From Chryseomonas sp014190935 (GTDB lineage Bacteria; Pseudomonadota; Gammaproteobacteria; Pseudomonadales; Pseudomonadaceae): 64,000 nt of DNA. Below the pieces are notes generated by a model. The model did no database searches. It saw nothing but the letters and a program-made list of their open reading frames with translations, and had not been told where the DNA came from. The DNA lies in the NCBI RefSeq assembly GCF_014190935.1, contig NZ_JACHVV010000002.1:62001-126000 (forward strand), given 5' to 3'. Position numbers and translations under genes: made by a program. Positions 1 to 10,831 of the stretch are shown piece after piece; the stretch's first letter is position 1; each line of letters starts with the position of its first letter.

Positions 1-677
1 TCGAGCGACCCCATGGACCGACGCTGCGCGCCCTGCTGGCCATCGGCGTGCCCATCGGCATCGCGATCTTCGCCGAATCCAGCATCTTTTCCGTGGTGGC
101 CCTGCTGATCGGCGAGCTCGGCCCGACCGTGGTCGCCGGGCACCAGGTGGCACTCAACTTCTCCGGTCTGGTGTTCATGGTGCCCCTGGCGCTGGGCATG
201 GCGGTGACGGTGCGGGTCGGGCAGGCACTGGGGCGCGGCGAGCCGCGCGAGGCGCGCTTTTCCGCCGGGGTCGGCATGGCCGCCGGGCTGCTCTGCGCCT
301 GCGTTTCCTGCACCCTGATGCTGACCGCGCGCACGGCTATCGCCGGGCTCTATTCCCAGGACCTGGCGGTGACCCAGCTGGCGGCCTCGCTGCTGGTGTT
401 CGCCGGCATCTTCCAGTTCTCCGATGCCATCCAGGTGACCGCCGCAGGCGCCCTGCGCGGTTATCAGGACACCCGCGCGACCATGATCATCACCCTGCTG
501 GCCTATTGGGGCGTGGGCCTGCCGGTGGGCTGGGCGCTGGGCCTGAGCGACTGGTTCGGTGCGCCGCGGGGCCCGGCCGGCCTCTGGCAAGGGCTGGTGC
601 TGGGCCTGACCTGCGCGGCCATCCTGCTGTCGGTGCGGCTGGCCCGCAGCGCCCGTCGACGCATCCACAGCGCCTAG
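1..677 (+). CDS. MATE-family multidrug/Na+ antiporter, C-terminal part (5' end outside window)
   Basis: The reading frame is open from the first bases of the window, so this is the 3' portion of a longer gene; a GTG at 48 is an internal codon, not a start. The visible ~220 residues contain about six hydrophobic helices and the MATE-like stretches GHQVALNFSGLVFMVPL and ALGMAVTVRVGQALGRG, followed by a helix near GALRGYQDTR. MATE proteins export cationic drugs across the inner membrane using Na+ or H+ gradients and are usually ~450 residues, so roughly half is present. The substrate cannot be judged. NorM/DinF-type naming is an inference from family resemblance. Confidence 0.88.
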   Translation, partial: ERPHGPTLRALLAIGVPIGIAIFAESSIFSVVALLIGELGPTVVAGHQVALNFSGLVFMVPLALGMAVTVRVGQALGRGEPREARFSAGVGMAAGLLCACVSCTLMLTARTAIAGLYSQDLAVTQLAASLLVFAGIFQFSDAIQVTAAGALRGYQDTRATMIITLLAYWGVGLPVGWALGLSDWFGAPRGPAGLWQGLVLGLTCAAILLSVRLARSARRRIHSA

Positions 678-770
678 CGCGCTGCCCTTGCTACACTGGC
701 GCCCTCGTCCCGGCCGGCTGCCCTGCCGACCGGGACGGGTGTTTCCCCCTTTCGCGAGCGTGCGGCTTCG

Positions 771-2924
771 ATGATCTTTCGCCTGCTACAACTCCTCTGC
801 CTCTGCTTCCTGCTCATCGGCCCGGCTCAGGCCGCCCTGCCCGGACTGCCGGGCGCCCAGAAGGACCAGGTCGACCCGCAATTCGGTCAGTCCCTGGACC
901 AGGTCATCAAGACCCTGGAAAGCGAGCAGCAGCGCAATCGCCTCCTGGCGGATCTCAAGAAGCTGCAGGCGGCGCAGAACCAGGCCGAGCCCAGCGCCTC
1001 CCAGGGCGTGATCGGACTGATCACCGACACCCTGACGGTGGTCGAGCAGCAGCTGCAGCGCGACAACCTGCGCGAGCGCTGGCAATACCAGCTGGACCAG
1101 GCCGGCGCCGAGCTGGCCGCCCTGGCGCCGGCACCCGAGCAGCGCCTCAACCTGCTCTCCGGCTTCGTCGTCACCCTGGCCTTCTGGGCCGGTTGCGCCC
1201 TGGGCCTGAAGACCATCAGCCATCGCCTGCGGGTGAGATTCGGGCTGTCCGAGGAGTTGCCGCTCAGGCCGCGCACCCTCGACCTGGTCCGCTTCGCCCT
1301 GCGCAAGCTGGCGCCCTGGCTGCTGGCCTTCATCCTGACCCTGGTGGTGTCCCTGTGGCTGCCGGATTCACTGGGCAAGACGGTGGCCGTCGCCCTGGCC
1401 TATGCCGCGGTCACCGGCCCGCTGTTTGCCGCCACCGTGGTGGTGATCTGCTCGCTGCCCAGCGGCGCCCATCGCAGTCGCGCCCTGCTGATCCTGCGCC
1501 GACGCGCCTTCCGCCCGCTGTGGATCATCGGCAGCCTGGCCGCCCTCGGCGGCGCCGCCAGCGATCCGCACCTGGCCGAGACCCTGGGGCCACACCTGGC
1601 CGCGGTCATCGCCATCGGCGCCAATATCTGCGCGGCGCTGCTCACCGCCCAGTTCGCCCTGAGATTCCGCCGGCCCATCGCCCACCTGATCCGCAACCAG
1701 CCGCTGGCCAAGCGCCAGGCGCTGCACGGTCTGCAGGGCGTGCGCCATCTGATCGCCCGGCTCTGGCACCTGCCGCTGCTGATCCTGGTGGCGGTCTCGG
1801 TGGTGGCCACCTTCGTCTCCGCCGGGGACACCAGCGATGCCCTGCGCCGGGCGCTGCTGTTCGCCGTGACCATGGGCGCCGCCCTCGGGCTCAACGCCTT
1901 GGTGCGGGCGCGACTGCTGCACCGGCGCCATCACGGCCGCATCCAGGAGGCCTATGCCGAACGGCTGCGCGCCTTCTTCGTGCTGGTGCTGGGCATCGTC
2001 ATCTGGCTGGTGGGGATTGAACTGGCCCTGAGGGCCTGGAATCTCTCGCTGCTGAAATTCAGCCAGGGTGACGGCCATGCGGTCGCCAGCAAGTTCTTTG
2101 GCCTGGGTGGCACCCTGCTGCTGGCCTGGCTGGTGTGGATCCTGGCCGACACCGCCATCCACCGCGGCCTCAATCTGCATCGCGTCAGCCCGAACAATGC
2201 CCGCGCCCAGACCATGTTGCCGCTGATCCGCAACGTGCTGTTCCTGACCATCTTCGTCATCGCCCTGATCGTCGCCCTGGCCAACATGGGCGTGAACGTC
2301 ACCCCGCTGCTGGCCGGTGCCGGCGTCATCGGCCTGGCGGTGGGCTTCGGCGCCCAGAGCCTGGTGGCCGATCTCATCACCGGGCTGTTCATCATCATCG
2401 AGGACTCCCTGGCCATCGGCGACTACGTCGACGTCGGCAACCACCTGGGCACCGTCGAGGGCCTGACCATCCGCACCGTGCGGCTGAGGGATATCGATGG
2501 CATCGTCCACACCATCCCCTTCAGCGAGATCAAGAGCATCCAGAACTACTCGCGGCAATTCGGCTACGCCATCTTCCGCCTGCCGATTCCCCAGGCGCTG
2601 TCGGTGGACAAGGCCATCGAGATGGTTCAGGAGGTCGGCCGCTCGCTGCGCCAGGATCCGCTGATGGGCCGGGACATCTGGTCGCCGCTGGAGCTGCAGG
2701 GGGTGGAGAGCTTCGATTCCGGCATGGCGATCCTGAGATTCCGCTTCAAGACTGCGCCGATCAAGCAGTGGGAGGTCTCGCGGGCCTTCAACCTCAGGCT
2801 CAAGCGCTACCTGGACGACGCCGGCATCGAGCTGGCCTCGCCGCGCATGAACGTGCGCTACGAGGTGGGCGGCTCGCCGCTGGATCAGGCGACCCGCGGC
2901 GGCCAGGCGCCGAGCGAGGGCTGA
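771..2924 (+). CDS. MscS-family mechanosensitive ion channel with periplasmic N-terminal domain
   Basis: This 717-residue protein starts with a signal peptide (residues 1-21, ending PAQA), then a Gln/Leu-rich periplasmic segment likely to form a coiled coil (about 40-115). About ten membrane helices follow, and then the hallmark MscS pore helix rich in Gly and Ala (about 504-540, with GAGVIGLAVGFGAQ) and the cytoplasmic beta domain beginning near IGDYVDVG. It is much longer than E. coli MscS (286 aa) and resembles the larger multi-helix members such as YbiO/YnaI. The family releases solutes on hypo-osmotic shock. It stands alone, about 90 nt downstream of the MATE gene. The family call is secure; gating properties are not inferable. 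Confidence 0.92.
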   Translation: MIFRLLQLLCLCFLLIGPAQAALPGLPGAQKDQVDPQFGQSLDQVIKTLESEQQRNRLLADLKKLQAAQNQAEPSASQGVIGLITDTLTVVEQQLQRDNLRERWQYQLDQAGAELAALAPAPEQRLNLLSGFVVTLAFWAGCALGLKTISHRLRVRFGLSEELPLRPRTLDLVRFALRKLAPWLLAFILTLVVSLWLPDSLGKTVAVALAYAAVTGPLFAATVVVICSLPSGAHRSRALLILRRRAFRPLWIIGSLAALGGAASDPHLAETLGPHLAAVIAIGANICAALLTAQFALRFRRPIAHLIRNQPLAKRQALHGLQGVRHLIARLWHLPLLILVAVSVVATFVSAGDTSDALRRALLFAVTMGAALGLNALVRARLLHRRHHGRIQEAYAERLRAFFVLVLGIVIWLVGIELALRAWNLSLLKFSQGDGHAVASKFFGLGGTLLLAWLVWILADTAIHRGLNLHRVSPNNARAQTMLPLIRNVLFLTIFVIALIVALANMGVNVTPLLAGAGVIGLAVGFGAQSLVADLITGLFIIIEDSLAIGDYVDVGNHLGTVEGLTIRTVRLRDIDGIVHTIPFSEIKSIQNYSRQFGYAIFRLPIPQALSVDKAIEMVQEVGRSLRQDPLMGRDIWSPLELQGVESFDSGMAILRFRFKTAPIKQWEVSRAFNLRLKRYLDDAGIELASPRMNVRYEVGGSPLDQATRGGQAPSEG

Positions 2925-3012
2925 CCCGGCTGCGCTGGCACGACCGCCGGCCCTCGCGACCGGCGGGATTAGCCTCTAGGGTGAGGATGACCTGTCCCGA
3001 CGAGGCTTTCCC

Positions 3013-3663
3013 ATGCCCTTGCGTACCCTGCTCTGCTATGGCGACTCCAACACCCACGGCACCCGCCCCCTGACCCAGCCCGGCGTCCTCGAACGCTTCG
3101 GCTGGGACGAACGCTGGCCCGGCGTCCTGGCCCGCGGGCTGGGCGCCGACTGGCGGGTGATCGAGGAAGGCCTGCCCGCCCGCACCACGGTGCACGACGA
3201 TCCCATCGACGGCCATCACAAGAACGGCCTGAGCTATCTCAGGCCTTGCCTGGAGAGCCAGCTGCCGGTGGACGTCCTGCTGCTGATGCTGGGCACCAAC
3301 GACCTCAAGGCGCGGCTGTCGGTGACCCCGGCGGACATCGCCAGTGCCCTGCAGGTGCTGCTGGAAGAGATCAGGCGTTGCAATGCCGGCCCGGATGGCG
3401 CCACGCCCAGGCTGATTGTCATGGCGCCGGTGCCCATCGAGGAAGTGGGCTTTCTCGGCGAGATCTTCGCCGGCGGCGCGGCCAAGTCCCATGAGTTGGC
3501 CGCACGTTATCGCCAGGTGGCCGAGGCCCAGGGCGCGGCCTTCGTCGATGCGGGCGAGATCATCCAGGTGAGTCCGGTGGACGGCGTGCATTTCGAGGCG
3601 GACCAGCATCGGCGGCTGGGGGAGCATCTGGTGGGGGTGGTCAGGGGTGTCGCTAGTGACTGA
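3013..3663 (+). CDS. SGNH/GDSL-family esterase (arylesterase-like)
   Basis: The 216-residue product carries the SGNH blocks: GDSN at residues 10-13 with the nucleophile Ser12, a GTND block near residue 95 and the Asp190-x-x-His193 pair near the C-terminus. There is no signal peptide, so it is likely cytoplasmic. The N-terminal LCYGDSNTHG resembles the small acyltransferase/arylesterase subgroup that acts on short esters. The start at 3013 is the first ATG of the frame and lies just after a pyrimidine-rich stretch. The physiological ester is unknown. Confidence 0.88.
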   Translation: MPLRTLLCYGDSNTHGTRPLTQPGVLERFGWDERWPGVLARGLGADWRVIEEGLPARTTVHDDPIDGHHKNGLSYLRPCLESQLPVDVLLLMLGTNDLKARLSVTPADIASALQVLLEEIRRCNAGPDGATPRLIVMAPVPIEEVGFLGEIFAGGAAKSHELAARYRQVAEAQGAAFVDAGEIIQVSPVDGVHFEADQHRRLGEHLVGVVRGVASD

Positions 3664-3701
3664 GCGTAGGGTGGGCCTTGGCCACGGATTCGGCGCTCCC
3701 A

Positions 3702-3863
3702 GTGGAAAACGCTGCGCGGTTTTCCACGCTATGGCTCGCTTGGCATCGGCCTGTTGGGCTTCGACGATGGAGCCATCTCAACCCAACCTACGAGAGCCTG
3801 TCCCGCGGGGTGGGAGCCTTGGCTATGCACCGTAGGTTGGGTTGAGCGCAAGCGAAGCCCAAC
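3702..3863. repeat. Composite palindromic intergenic repeat (related to the 16601-17030 block)
   Basis: Two palindromic parts lie downstream of the esterase stop. The first is GTGGAAAAC at 3702-3710 pairing with GTTTTCCAC at 3719-3727 across an 8-nt loop. The second runs 3753-3863 and has a GTTGGGCTTCG-type left end, internal CAACCCAACCTACG and GTAGGTTGGGTTGAG copies, and a right end AGCGAAGCCCAAC complementary to the left end. The same parts, in the same order, recur twice at 16601-17030. No protein-coding frame is convincing here. The region could act as a bidirectional terminator between the esterase and the convergent lipoprotein gene. Confidence 0.8.
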
Positions 3864-3884
3864 GTTATGGGCTCGACATTGAAG

Positions 3885-4466
3885 TCAGCGATCCAGACCA
3901 TAGCGCTGCCGAAGCGCACGGTACTGATTGCTGTAGTCCTGATAGCTGAGGTTTTTTGCCTGAAGCGCAGCCAATTCGTCTTCAAAGGTCAGCCCGGCAG
4001 GGGCGGAGGTCGGGACAGCACGCGTAGTCGGTCTGGTGATAGGTGCGGGATGCATCTGGCCCAAGAGCTCATCTACCACCGGATTGATCTTCGTTGCGGT
4101 CCCCTGCCACTTCATAAGGGAGAAACCGCCCTTACCCCGCAGGTGATAGTCAGCCTGACCCACCAGGCGCCCACTGGCGTCGCGCAAGGTCAGTTCGGCA
4201 GCTGACAAGTAAGGCACGCCGTCCCAGGTTTGCCGCGCGGTGTACTCAAGAACGTAAGGGCACTCGCGTGGCACCTGCGTATAGCTTTCGGTAGGCACAC
4301 CGTGCCGAGCAAAGCCGGCCCGGACCACGGGGAGAAAGTCCTTAACCCAAACAGCAGGATTCTCCTGGATACATACCAAATCCGGGCGTACGGCGACGGG
4401 CTGAACCTGTACCGACGTGCACCCCGCGAGAATTAGCGAGATAACACCCAGCATCCTGGCTTTCAT
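3885..4466 (-). CDS. Outer-membrane-type lipoprotein of unknown function (possibly Sbal_3080-like)
   Basis: The 193-residue product has a lipoprotein signal (lipobox LAGC, Cys at about residue 16), so it is predicted to be lipidated and envelope-anchored. The mature part shows a VRPDLVCIQENPAVW segment and a beta-rich YVLEYTARQTWDGVPYLSAA stretch with a later GRLVGQADYHLRGKGG. The layout resembles small proteobacterial lipoproteins annotated Sbal_3080 family, recalled by resemblance and not verified. The C-terminal tail is rich in Tyr, Gln and Arg. It is a single gene, convergent with the esterase. No function can be assigned. Confidence 0.72.
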   Translation of the reverse strand: MKARMLGVISLILAGCTSVQVQPVAVRPDLVCIQENPAVWVKDFLPVVRAGFARHGVPTESYTQVPRECPYVLEYTARQTWDGVPYLSAAELTLRDASGRLVGQADYHLRGKGGFSLMKWQGTATKINPVVDELLGQMHPAPITRPTTRAVPTSAPAGLTFEDELAALQAKNLSYQDYSNQYRALRQRYGLDR

Positions 4467-4540
4467 ATAAGGCTTCCCTGCTTGCTAAATCACTAATTGT
4501 GAACCAGCCCACAGTAGCAAAGCGAGCCTTCGCGCGACCC

Positions 4541-4780
4541 TCACTCCACCTTCTTGCGAATCCAGTACAGATAACGCCCTTCCCCTTCGCTCTTTTCCAC
4601 CAGCTCATGGCCGAGGAAGACGCAGAACTTGGGGATGTCGCGCTGGGTGGAAGGGTCGGTGGCGATGACCTTGAGCAGGGCGCCGGGGGCGATGTCGCGC
4701 ACCTTGTTGTGCAGCATCATCACCGGCTCCGGGCAGTTCAGCCCGCTGGCGTCGAGGGTGGCATCGGCTTCGAGGGTCAT
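4541..4780 (-). CDS. TusA-family sulfur-carrier protein
   Basis: The 79-residue protein has the TusA/SirA signature DASGLNCPEPVM with the sulfur-accepting Cys16 in the CPEP motif, followed by the short alpha/beta fold. The longer open frame upstream is rejected: the ATG at 4780 places CPEP at the usual position and family proteins are 75-85 residues. TusA-like proteins relay persulfide sulfur for tRNA thiolation or cofactor assembly. It lies downstream of rlmM on the same strand, a neighbourhood I recall from other pseudomonads, separated here by a 160-bp repeat. Which sulfur pathway it serves is not determined. Confidence 0.85.
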   Translation of the reverse strand: MTLEADATLDASGLNCPEPVMMLHNKVRDIAPGALLKVIATDPSTQRDIPKFCVFLGHELVEKSEGEGRYLYWIRKKVE

Positions 4781-4822
4781 CAGCACTCCAGAAAACGCTA
4801 AATATAGATATCGAGTAGGCGC

Positions 4823-4982
4823 GAGAACCTGTGCAAAGTTTCGCGAGCTAGAGACAGGCAAGGCGAAAGCCGCAGAGGAAGCGCAGTTTACGAGTTGTAA
4901 ATGAGCATCTCGACCGGGCTGGCGATCCAGGCGGTTTTCAACACAGCCTGGCCGACGCGCAGCAAACTTTGGATAGGTTCTC
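4823..4982. repeat. Structured dispersed repeat, copy A (160 bp, long terminal inverted repeat)
   Basis: The ends 4823-4841 and 4964-4982 are inverted repeats matching at 17 of 19 positions (left starts GAGAACCT, right ends AGGTTCTC). Inside, GAAAGCCGC at 4865-4873 pairs with GCGGTTTTC at 4931-4939 (one G-U), and TTTAC at 4887-4891 pairs with GTAAA at 4897-4901. Conserved single-stranded blocks include CGCGAGCTAGAG and GGCCGACGCGCAGCA. Copy B is at 53445-53589. The right end overlaps the stop codon of rlmM, so on the minus strand the element begins exactly at the gene end. It could be a terminator-associated mobile repeat or a structured RNA. Confidence 0.85.
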
Positions 4983-6042
4983 AGGGTTTCCGATCCAGTC
5001 GGCGCAGATGGCAGGTCACTTCCTCGCGGTCGTGATAGAGCTGCTTGCAGCCGATGACGACACGCTGGCCGCGCTCTGCGAAATGCGCGTGCAGGCGTTC
5101 GAGGATGCCGGCCACTTCGCGATAGCGCTGCTTCATCGGCAGCTTGAGATTGACCACCGCCTCGCGGCAATGCCCCTCGCCGATCCAGCGCTCGATCAGC
5201 GCCGCGGTGCGCGCGGGCTTCTCGACGATGTCGCAGACCATCCAGTCCACCGGGCGCTTGGGGACGAAGGCGTAGCCGTCGACCTGCAGGTGCTCGACGA
5301 GGCCGGTGTCCATCAGCGCCTCGTTCATGGGGCCGTTGTCCACCGCCGTCACCAGCATCTCGCGGGCCACCAGCTGCCAGGTCCAGCCACCCGGGGCGGC
5401 GCCCAGATCGACGGCGCGCATCTCGGAGGACAGGCGGGTTTCCCATTCGGGACGCGGGATGAAGTGGTGCCAGGCCTCTTCCAGCTTGAGGGTCGAGCGA
5501 CTGGGGGCCTCGCGGGGAAACCTCAGCCGCGGAATGCCCATGGGCCAGAGCGCGGCGTTGTCCGGCTCGACCAGGCCGACGAAGACCTCGCGTCCGCTGA
5601 GAAAGGTCAGCTGCAGCCGTGGTGCCCGGGCATCGTCCACCAGGCGGCCGGCCTTGCGCAGCGCCAGGGTCAGGGGGCGTTCGAACTTCTTGCAGAAGGT
5701 GGAGAGCGCCTTGCCGTCGTTGGTGTCGGGCATCTCCAGGGCCAGGCTGCCGCAGACGGGATAGTCAGCCAACAACTCCAGCAGCGGACCGATGCGATCC
5801 TGCTCGGGCAGGCTGAGAAAGGCGCCGCGCGACCACTGGCGGGGAAAGATCAGCTCGGCGAATCTGATGTTCTGCATCAGCCGGGCCGCGCCCGCCGCGT
5901 CGCCACAGACGAATTCGGCATAGGCGGCACCCGGCTTGCCCTTGGCGTAGCCGGCCACGCCGAGCAGCGCCGCCCGTTCGCCGAGCTCGGCGCAGACCTC
6001 GCCTTCGAATCCGGTACGGCACAGCAGCAACAGGGTATTCAC
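4981..6042 (-). CDS. rlmM: 23S rRNA 2'-O-ribose methyltransferase RlmM
   Basis: This 353-residue protein matches RlmM, which methylates the 2'-O of C2498 in 23S rRNA using S-adenosylmethionine. An N-terminal THUMP-like part precedes a Rossmann methyltransferase domain with the SAM-binding DLGAAPGGWTWQL. Further RlmM-like blocks are VDNGPMN, VDWMVCDIVEKPAR and NLKLPMKQRYREV, the last supplying a Lys. The start is GTG at 6042, preceded by a GAGGAAG ribosome-binding site. The length fits the family (E. coli 366). It is probably co-transcribed with the TusA-like gene unless the intervening repeat terminates transcription. Confidence 0.93.
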   Translation of the reverse strand: MNTLLLLCRTGFEGEVCAELGERAALLGVAGYAKGKPGAAYAEFVCGDAAGAARLMQNIRFAELIFPRQWSRGAFLSLPEQDRIGPLLELLADYPVCGSLALEMPDTNDGKALSTFCKKFERPLTLALRKAGRLVDDARAPRLQLTFLSGREVFVGLVEPDNAALWPMGIPRLRFPREAPSRSTLKLEEAWHHFIPRPEWETRLSSEMRAVDLGAAPGGWTWQLVAREMLVTAVDNGPMNEALMDTGLVEHLQVDGYAFVPKRPVDWMVCDIVEKPARTAALIERWIGEGHCREAVVNLKLPMKQRYREVAGILERLHAHFAERGQRVVIGCKQLYHDREEVTCHLRRLDRKP

Positions 6043-6231
6043 GACGGGGCTTCCTCAAGGGGTCACGCAGGGCGCGCACTATACCCCAGCGCGCCCACTG
6101 GGGAACGCCAGCGGCGCCCATCGGTCCAGTACTACACCTAGAAAAATCAGTCCGCCCAGTGCTGGCACGGGTCTCCCTTACCTTTCGAGGCTCGAACGGC
6201 CAGCGGGCAACCGTTGATAAGGAGACCCCTG

Positions 6232-8931
<2,700 letters not shown>

Positions 8932-8939
8932 TGGCCCGC

Positions 8940-8962
8940 GCCCCGGTCGCTGCGACCGGGGC
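8940..8962 (+). terminator. Hairpin after acnA, probable transcription terminator
   Basis: GCCCCGGTCG (8940-8949) and CGACCGGGGC (8953-8962) form a perfect 10-bp stem with a 3-nt loop, starting 8 nt after the acnA stop codon. No strong T-tract follows, so rho-independent termination is probable but not certain. Confidence 0.6.
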
Positions 8963-9090
8963 AGGCCCACACTTCCAGAGTGATTGTTCGCGCCACTTGG
9001 AATCGAACAGCCAGACTCCAGCAGGACGCTCTGGCTGATAGCGCACCGGCTTTCAGCTAAACTTGGAAGTGACCTGTGAGAGGTATCCTC

Positions 9091-9267
9091 ATGCCCCAGC
9101 CCAATCTGGATAGGAAACGCCGGTATTACGTACACATGCGTCAGGCCAACTATGCAGCCAGCTTGAAATTGGAAGGCTTCGACCTGAAATCCGACGCCCT
9201 GGAAATCGTCGGGTCGGATAAGCAAGCCCTTCTCGCGCATTACCGACGTCTGAGCCAGGCGCAATGA
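9091..9267 (+). CDS. yhfG: YhfG-like antitoxin (DUF2559), partner of Fic
   Basis: This is a 58-residue protein with the YhfG pattern RRYYVHMRQANYAASLKLEGF. It contains S24-x-x-x-E28-G29, the form of the inhibitory [S/T]xxxE[G/N] motif that blocks the ATP site of Fic enzymes; in class I systems the motif is on a separate small antitoxin. The ATG at 9091 is preferred over an upstream GTG at 9076. Its stop overlaps the fic ATG by 4 nt, so translation is coupled. The likely role is to hold Fic inactive until it is lost or displaced. Confidence 0.85.
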   Translation: MPQPNLDRKRRYYVHMRQANYAASLKLEGFDLKSDALEIVGSDKQALLAHYRRLSQAQ

Positions 9268-9860
9268 TCGATAAGTACGGAGCCGGCCAGGATCCGTACT
9301 GCTATCCAGGCACCACGACCCTGCGCAACCAACTCGACATCCGGGATGACGAGCTTCTGGCGGCAGCCGAGCGCGACTTCTCGCGCCTCGCGGCCAGCAG
9401 CCTGACGTTCGAGTTACCGCCCTACGACCTCGGCTATCTGTGCCAATTGCATCGACTGCTGTTCCAGGACATCTACCCCTGGGCTGGCGAATTGCGCACC
9501 CTTGACATTGCCAAGGACAGCACCCGCTTTTGTACAGTGCACCGGCTGGTACCCGAGGCCAACAAGCTGTTTGCCAAACTACAGACGGAAAAATGGTTCG
9601 AAGGGCAATCTCGTGACGTCCTGATCGGGCTGAGCGCCGAGCTCTACGGCGATCTGAACATGGCGCACCCTTTCCGCGATGGCAACGGCCGTGTCCAGCG
9701 CCTGCTGTTTGAGCATCTCATCATCAATGCGGGCTACCAGATCGATTGGTCACCAGTCGCGCGCGATGAATGGATAGCTGCCAACATCGCAGCCGTTCAC
9801 TGCGACTACCATGGACTGGAACGAATGTTCGCTCGCTGCATAGGCGCCGCTATCGAGTGA
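9264..9860 (+). CDS. fic: Fic-domain protein (AMP-transferase toxin)
   Basis: The 198-residue product is nearly the size of E. coli Fic (200 aa) and contains the complete motif HPFRDGNGRVQR with catalytic His135 and Asp139. Upstream is the flap segment with YPWAGELRTLDIAKD. Fic enzymes transfer AMP from ATP to Ser/Thr/Tyr of targets; several bacterial ones modify DNA gyrase and topoisomerase IV. It overlaps the yhfG stop codon, forming a two-gene module. No active-site residue appears to be lost, so the enzyme is predicted active when YhfG is absent. The target here is unknown. Confidence 0.92.
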   Translation: MIDKYGAGQDPYCYPGTTTLRNQLDIRDDELLAAAERDFSRLAASSLTFELPPYDLGYLCQLHRLLFQDIYPWAGELRTLDIAKDSTRFCTVHRLVPEANKLFAKLQTEKWFEGQSRDVLIGLSAELYGDLNMAHPFRDGNGRVQRLLFEHLIINAGYQIDWSPVARDEWIAANIAAVHCDYHGLERMFARCIGAAIE

Positions 9861-9865
9861 GGGCC

Positions 9866-10756
9866 TCAGCCCGCTAGCAAGCCCTGCGCATCCCGTCCGA
9901 AGCCCTCGACCACGTCCTGCAAGGGCCCGAGAAAGCGCGGGTGGATCAGCCACAGCTGGATCTCCGGCTTGAAGTCCTTTAGCGGGATCACCGCCAGGCG
10001 CTCGCGGTGGGCGCTGCGGGCCAGCAGCGGTGCCGGGACCAGGCCGAGGCCCTGGCCGTCCGCCACCAGCCCGAGCTGGAGTTCGGTGCCGAAGGTTTCC
10101 AGGTTGATGCGTAGCGCCTGGCCCTGCTCGGCCAGGGTGCGTTGCAGGCTGGCGCGAAAGCCGCAGCCGTCGGGGTTGAGTACCCAACCCTGGCCCTGGA
10201 CGTCGGCCAGTCGCTGCGTCTTGGCCGGCACCTGCTCACGGGCGCCGACCACCTGCAACGGCATGGCGCCCAGGGCGCGGGCCTCGACGCCATCGGGAAA
10301 CACCTTGTTGGCCGGAAACAGCACCAAGGCGCCATCCAGTTCACCGTGCTCGATGCGGCTGACCAGCACGCTGCCCCAGCCCGTCGCCACCTGGGTGTGC
10401 AGCTCCGGATAGCGGCCGCGAATCTCCCGTACCGCCTGCAGCAACAGCGCATCGCCCAGGGTCTGGGGCACGCCCAGGCGCAGCAGCCCGGACGGCGGGG
10501 CATCGCCCGCCACCCGCTCGCGCAGGGCGTCCATCTCGCGCAGGATGGCGCGGCAGTGGCCGTAGACCTCCTGACCCAGGCGCGTCGGCTTGAGCGGCTT
10601 GGTATGGCGGTCGAGCAACTCGACCCCGAGGTCCTGTTCGAGACTCTGCAGCCGGCGGGTAATGGCCGGCTGGGTCAGGCCCAGGGACAGGGCGGCGGCG
10701 TTGAGGGAGCCGCTGCGGATCACCGCGACAAAGGCTTCGATATCGTCGGTCTTCAT
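9866..10756 (-). CDS. LysR-family transcriptional regulator
   Basis: About 296 residues: an N-terminal winged helix-turn-helix (DIEAFVAVIRSGSLNAAALSLGLTQPAITRRL, split over residues 4-35) and a two-lobe effector-binding domain. The ATG at 10756 is preferred because it puts the helix-turn-helix at the usual distance; an alternative ATG at 10801 has a GGAGG about 12 nt upstream and would add 15 residues. It lies 75 nt downstream of an SsuA-type binding protein on the same strand, so it may regulate or be co-transcribed with the sulfur genes. CysB/Cbl-type function is only an inference. Confidence 0.85.
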   Translation of the reverse strand: MKTDDIEAFVAVIRSGSLNAAALSLGLTQPAITRRLQSLEQDLGVELLDRHTKPLKPTRLGQEVYGHCRAILREMDALRERVAGDAPPSGLLRLGVPQTLGDALLLQAVREIRGRYPELHTQVATGWGSVLVSRIEHGELDGALVLFPANKVFPDGVEARALGAMPLQVVGAREQVPAKTQRLADVQGQGWVLNPDGCGFRASLQRTLAEQGQALRINLETFGTELQLGLVADGQGLGLVPAPLLARSAHRERLAVIPLKDFKPEIQLWLIHPRFLGPLQDVVEGFGRDAQGLLAG

Positions 10757-10831
10757 GAGGAGGCGTTTGACTTCCCGTTGCTGGACATGCGCCTCAAGCA
10801 TAACGCAAGGCCGCCTCCGTAGGTCTCGTAC

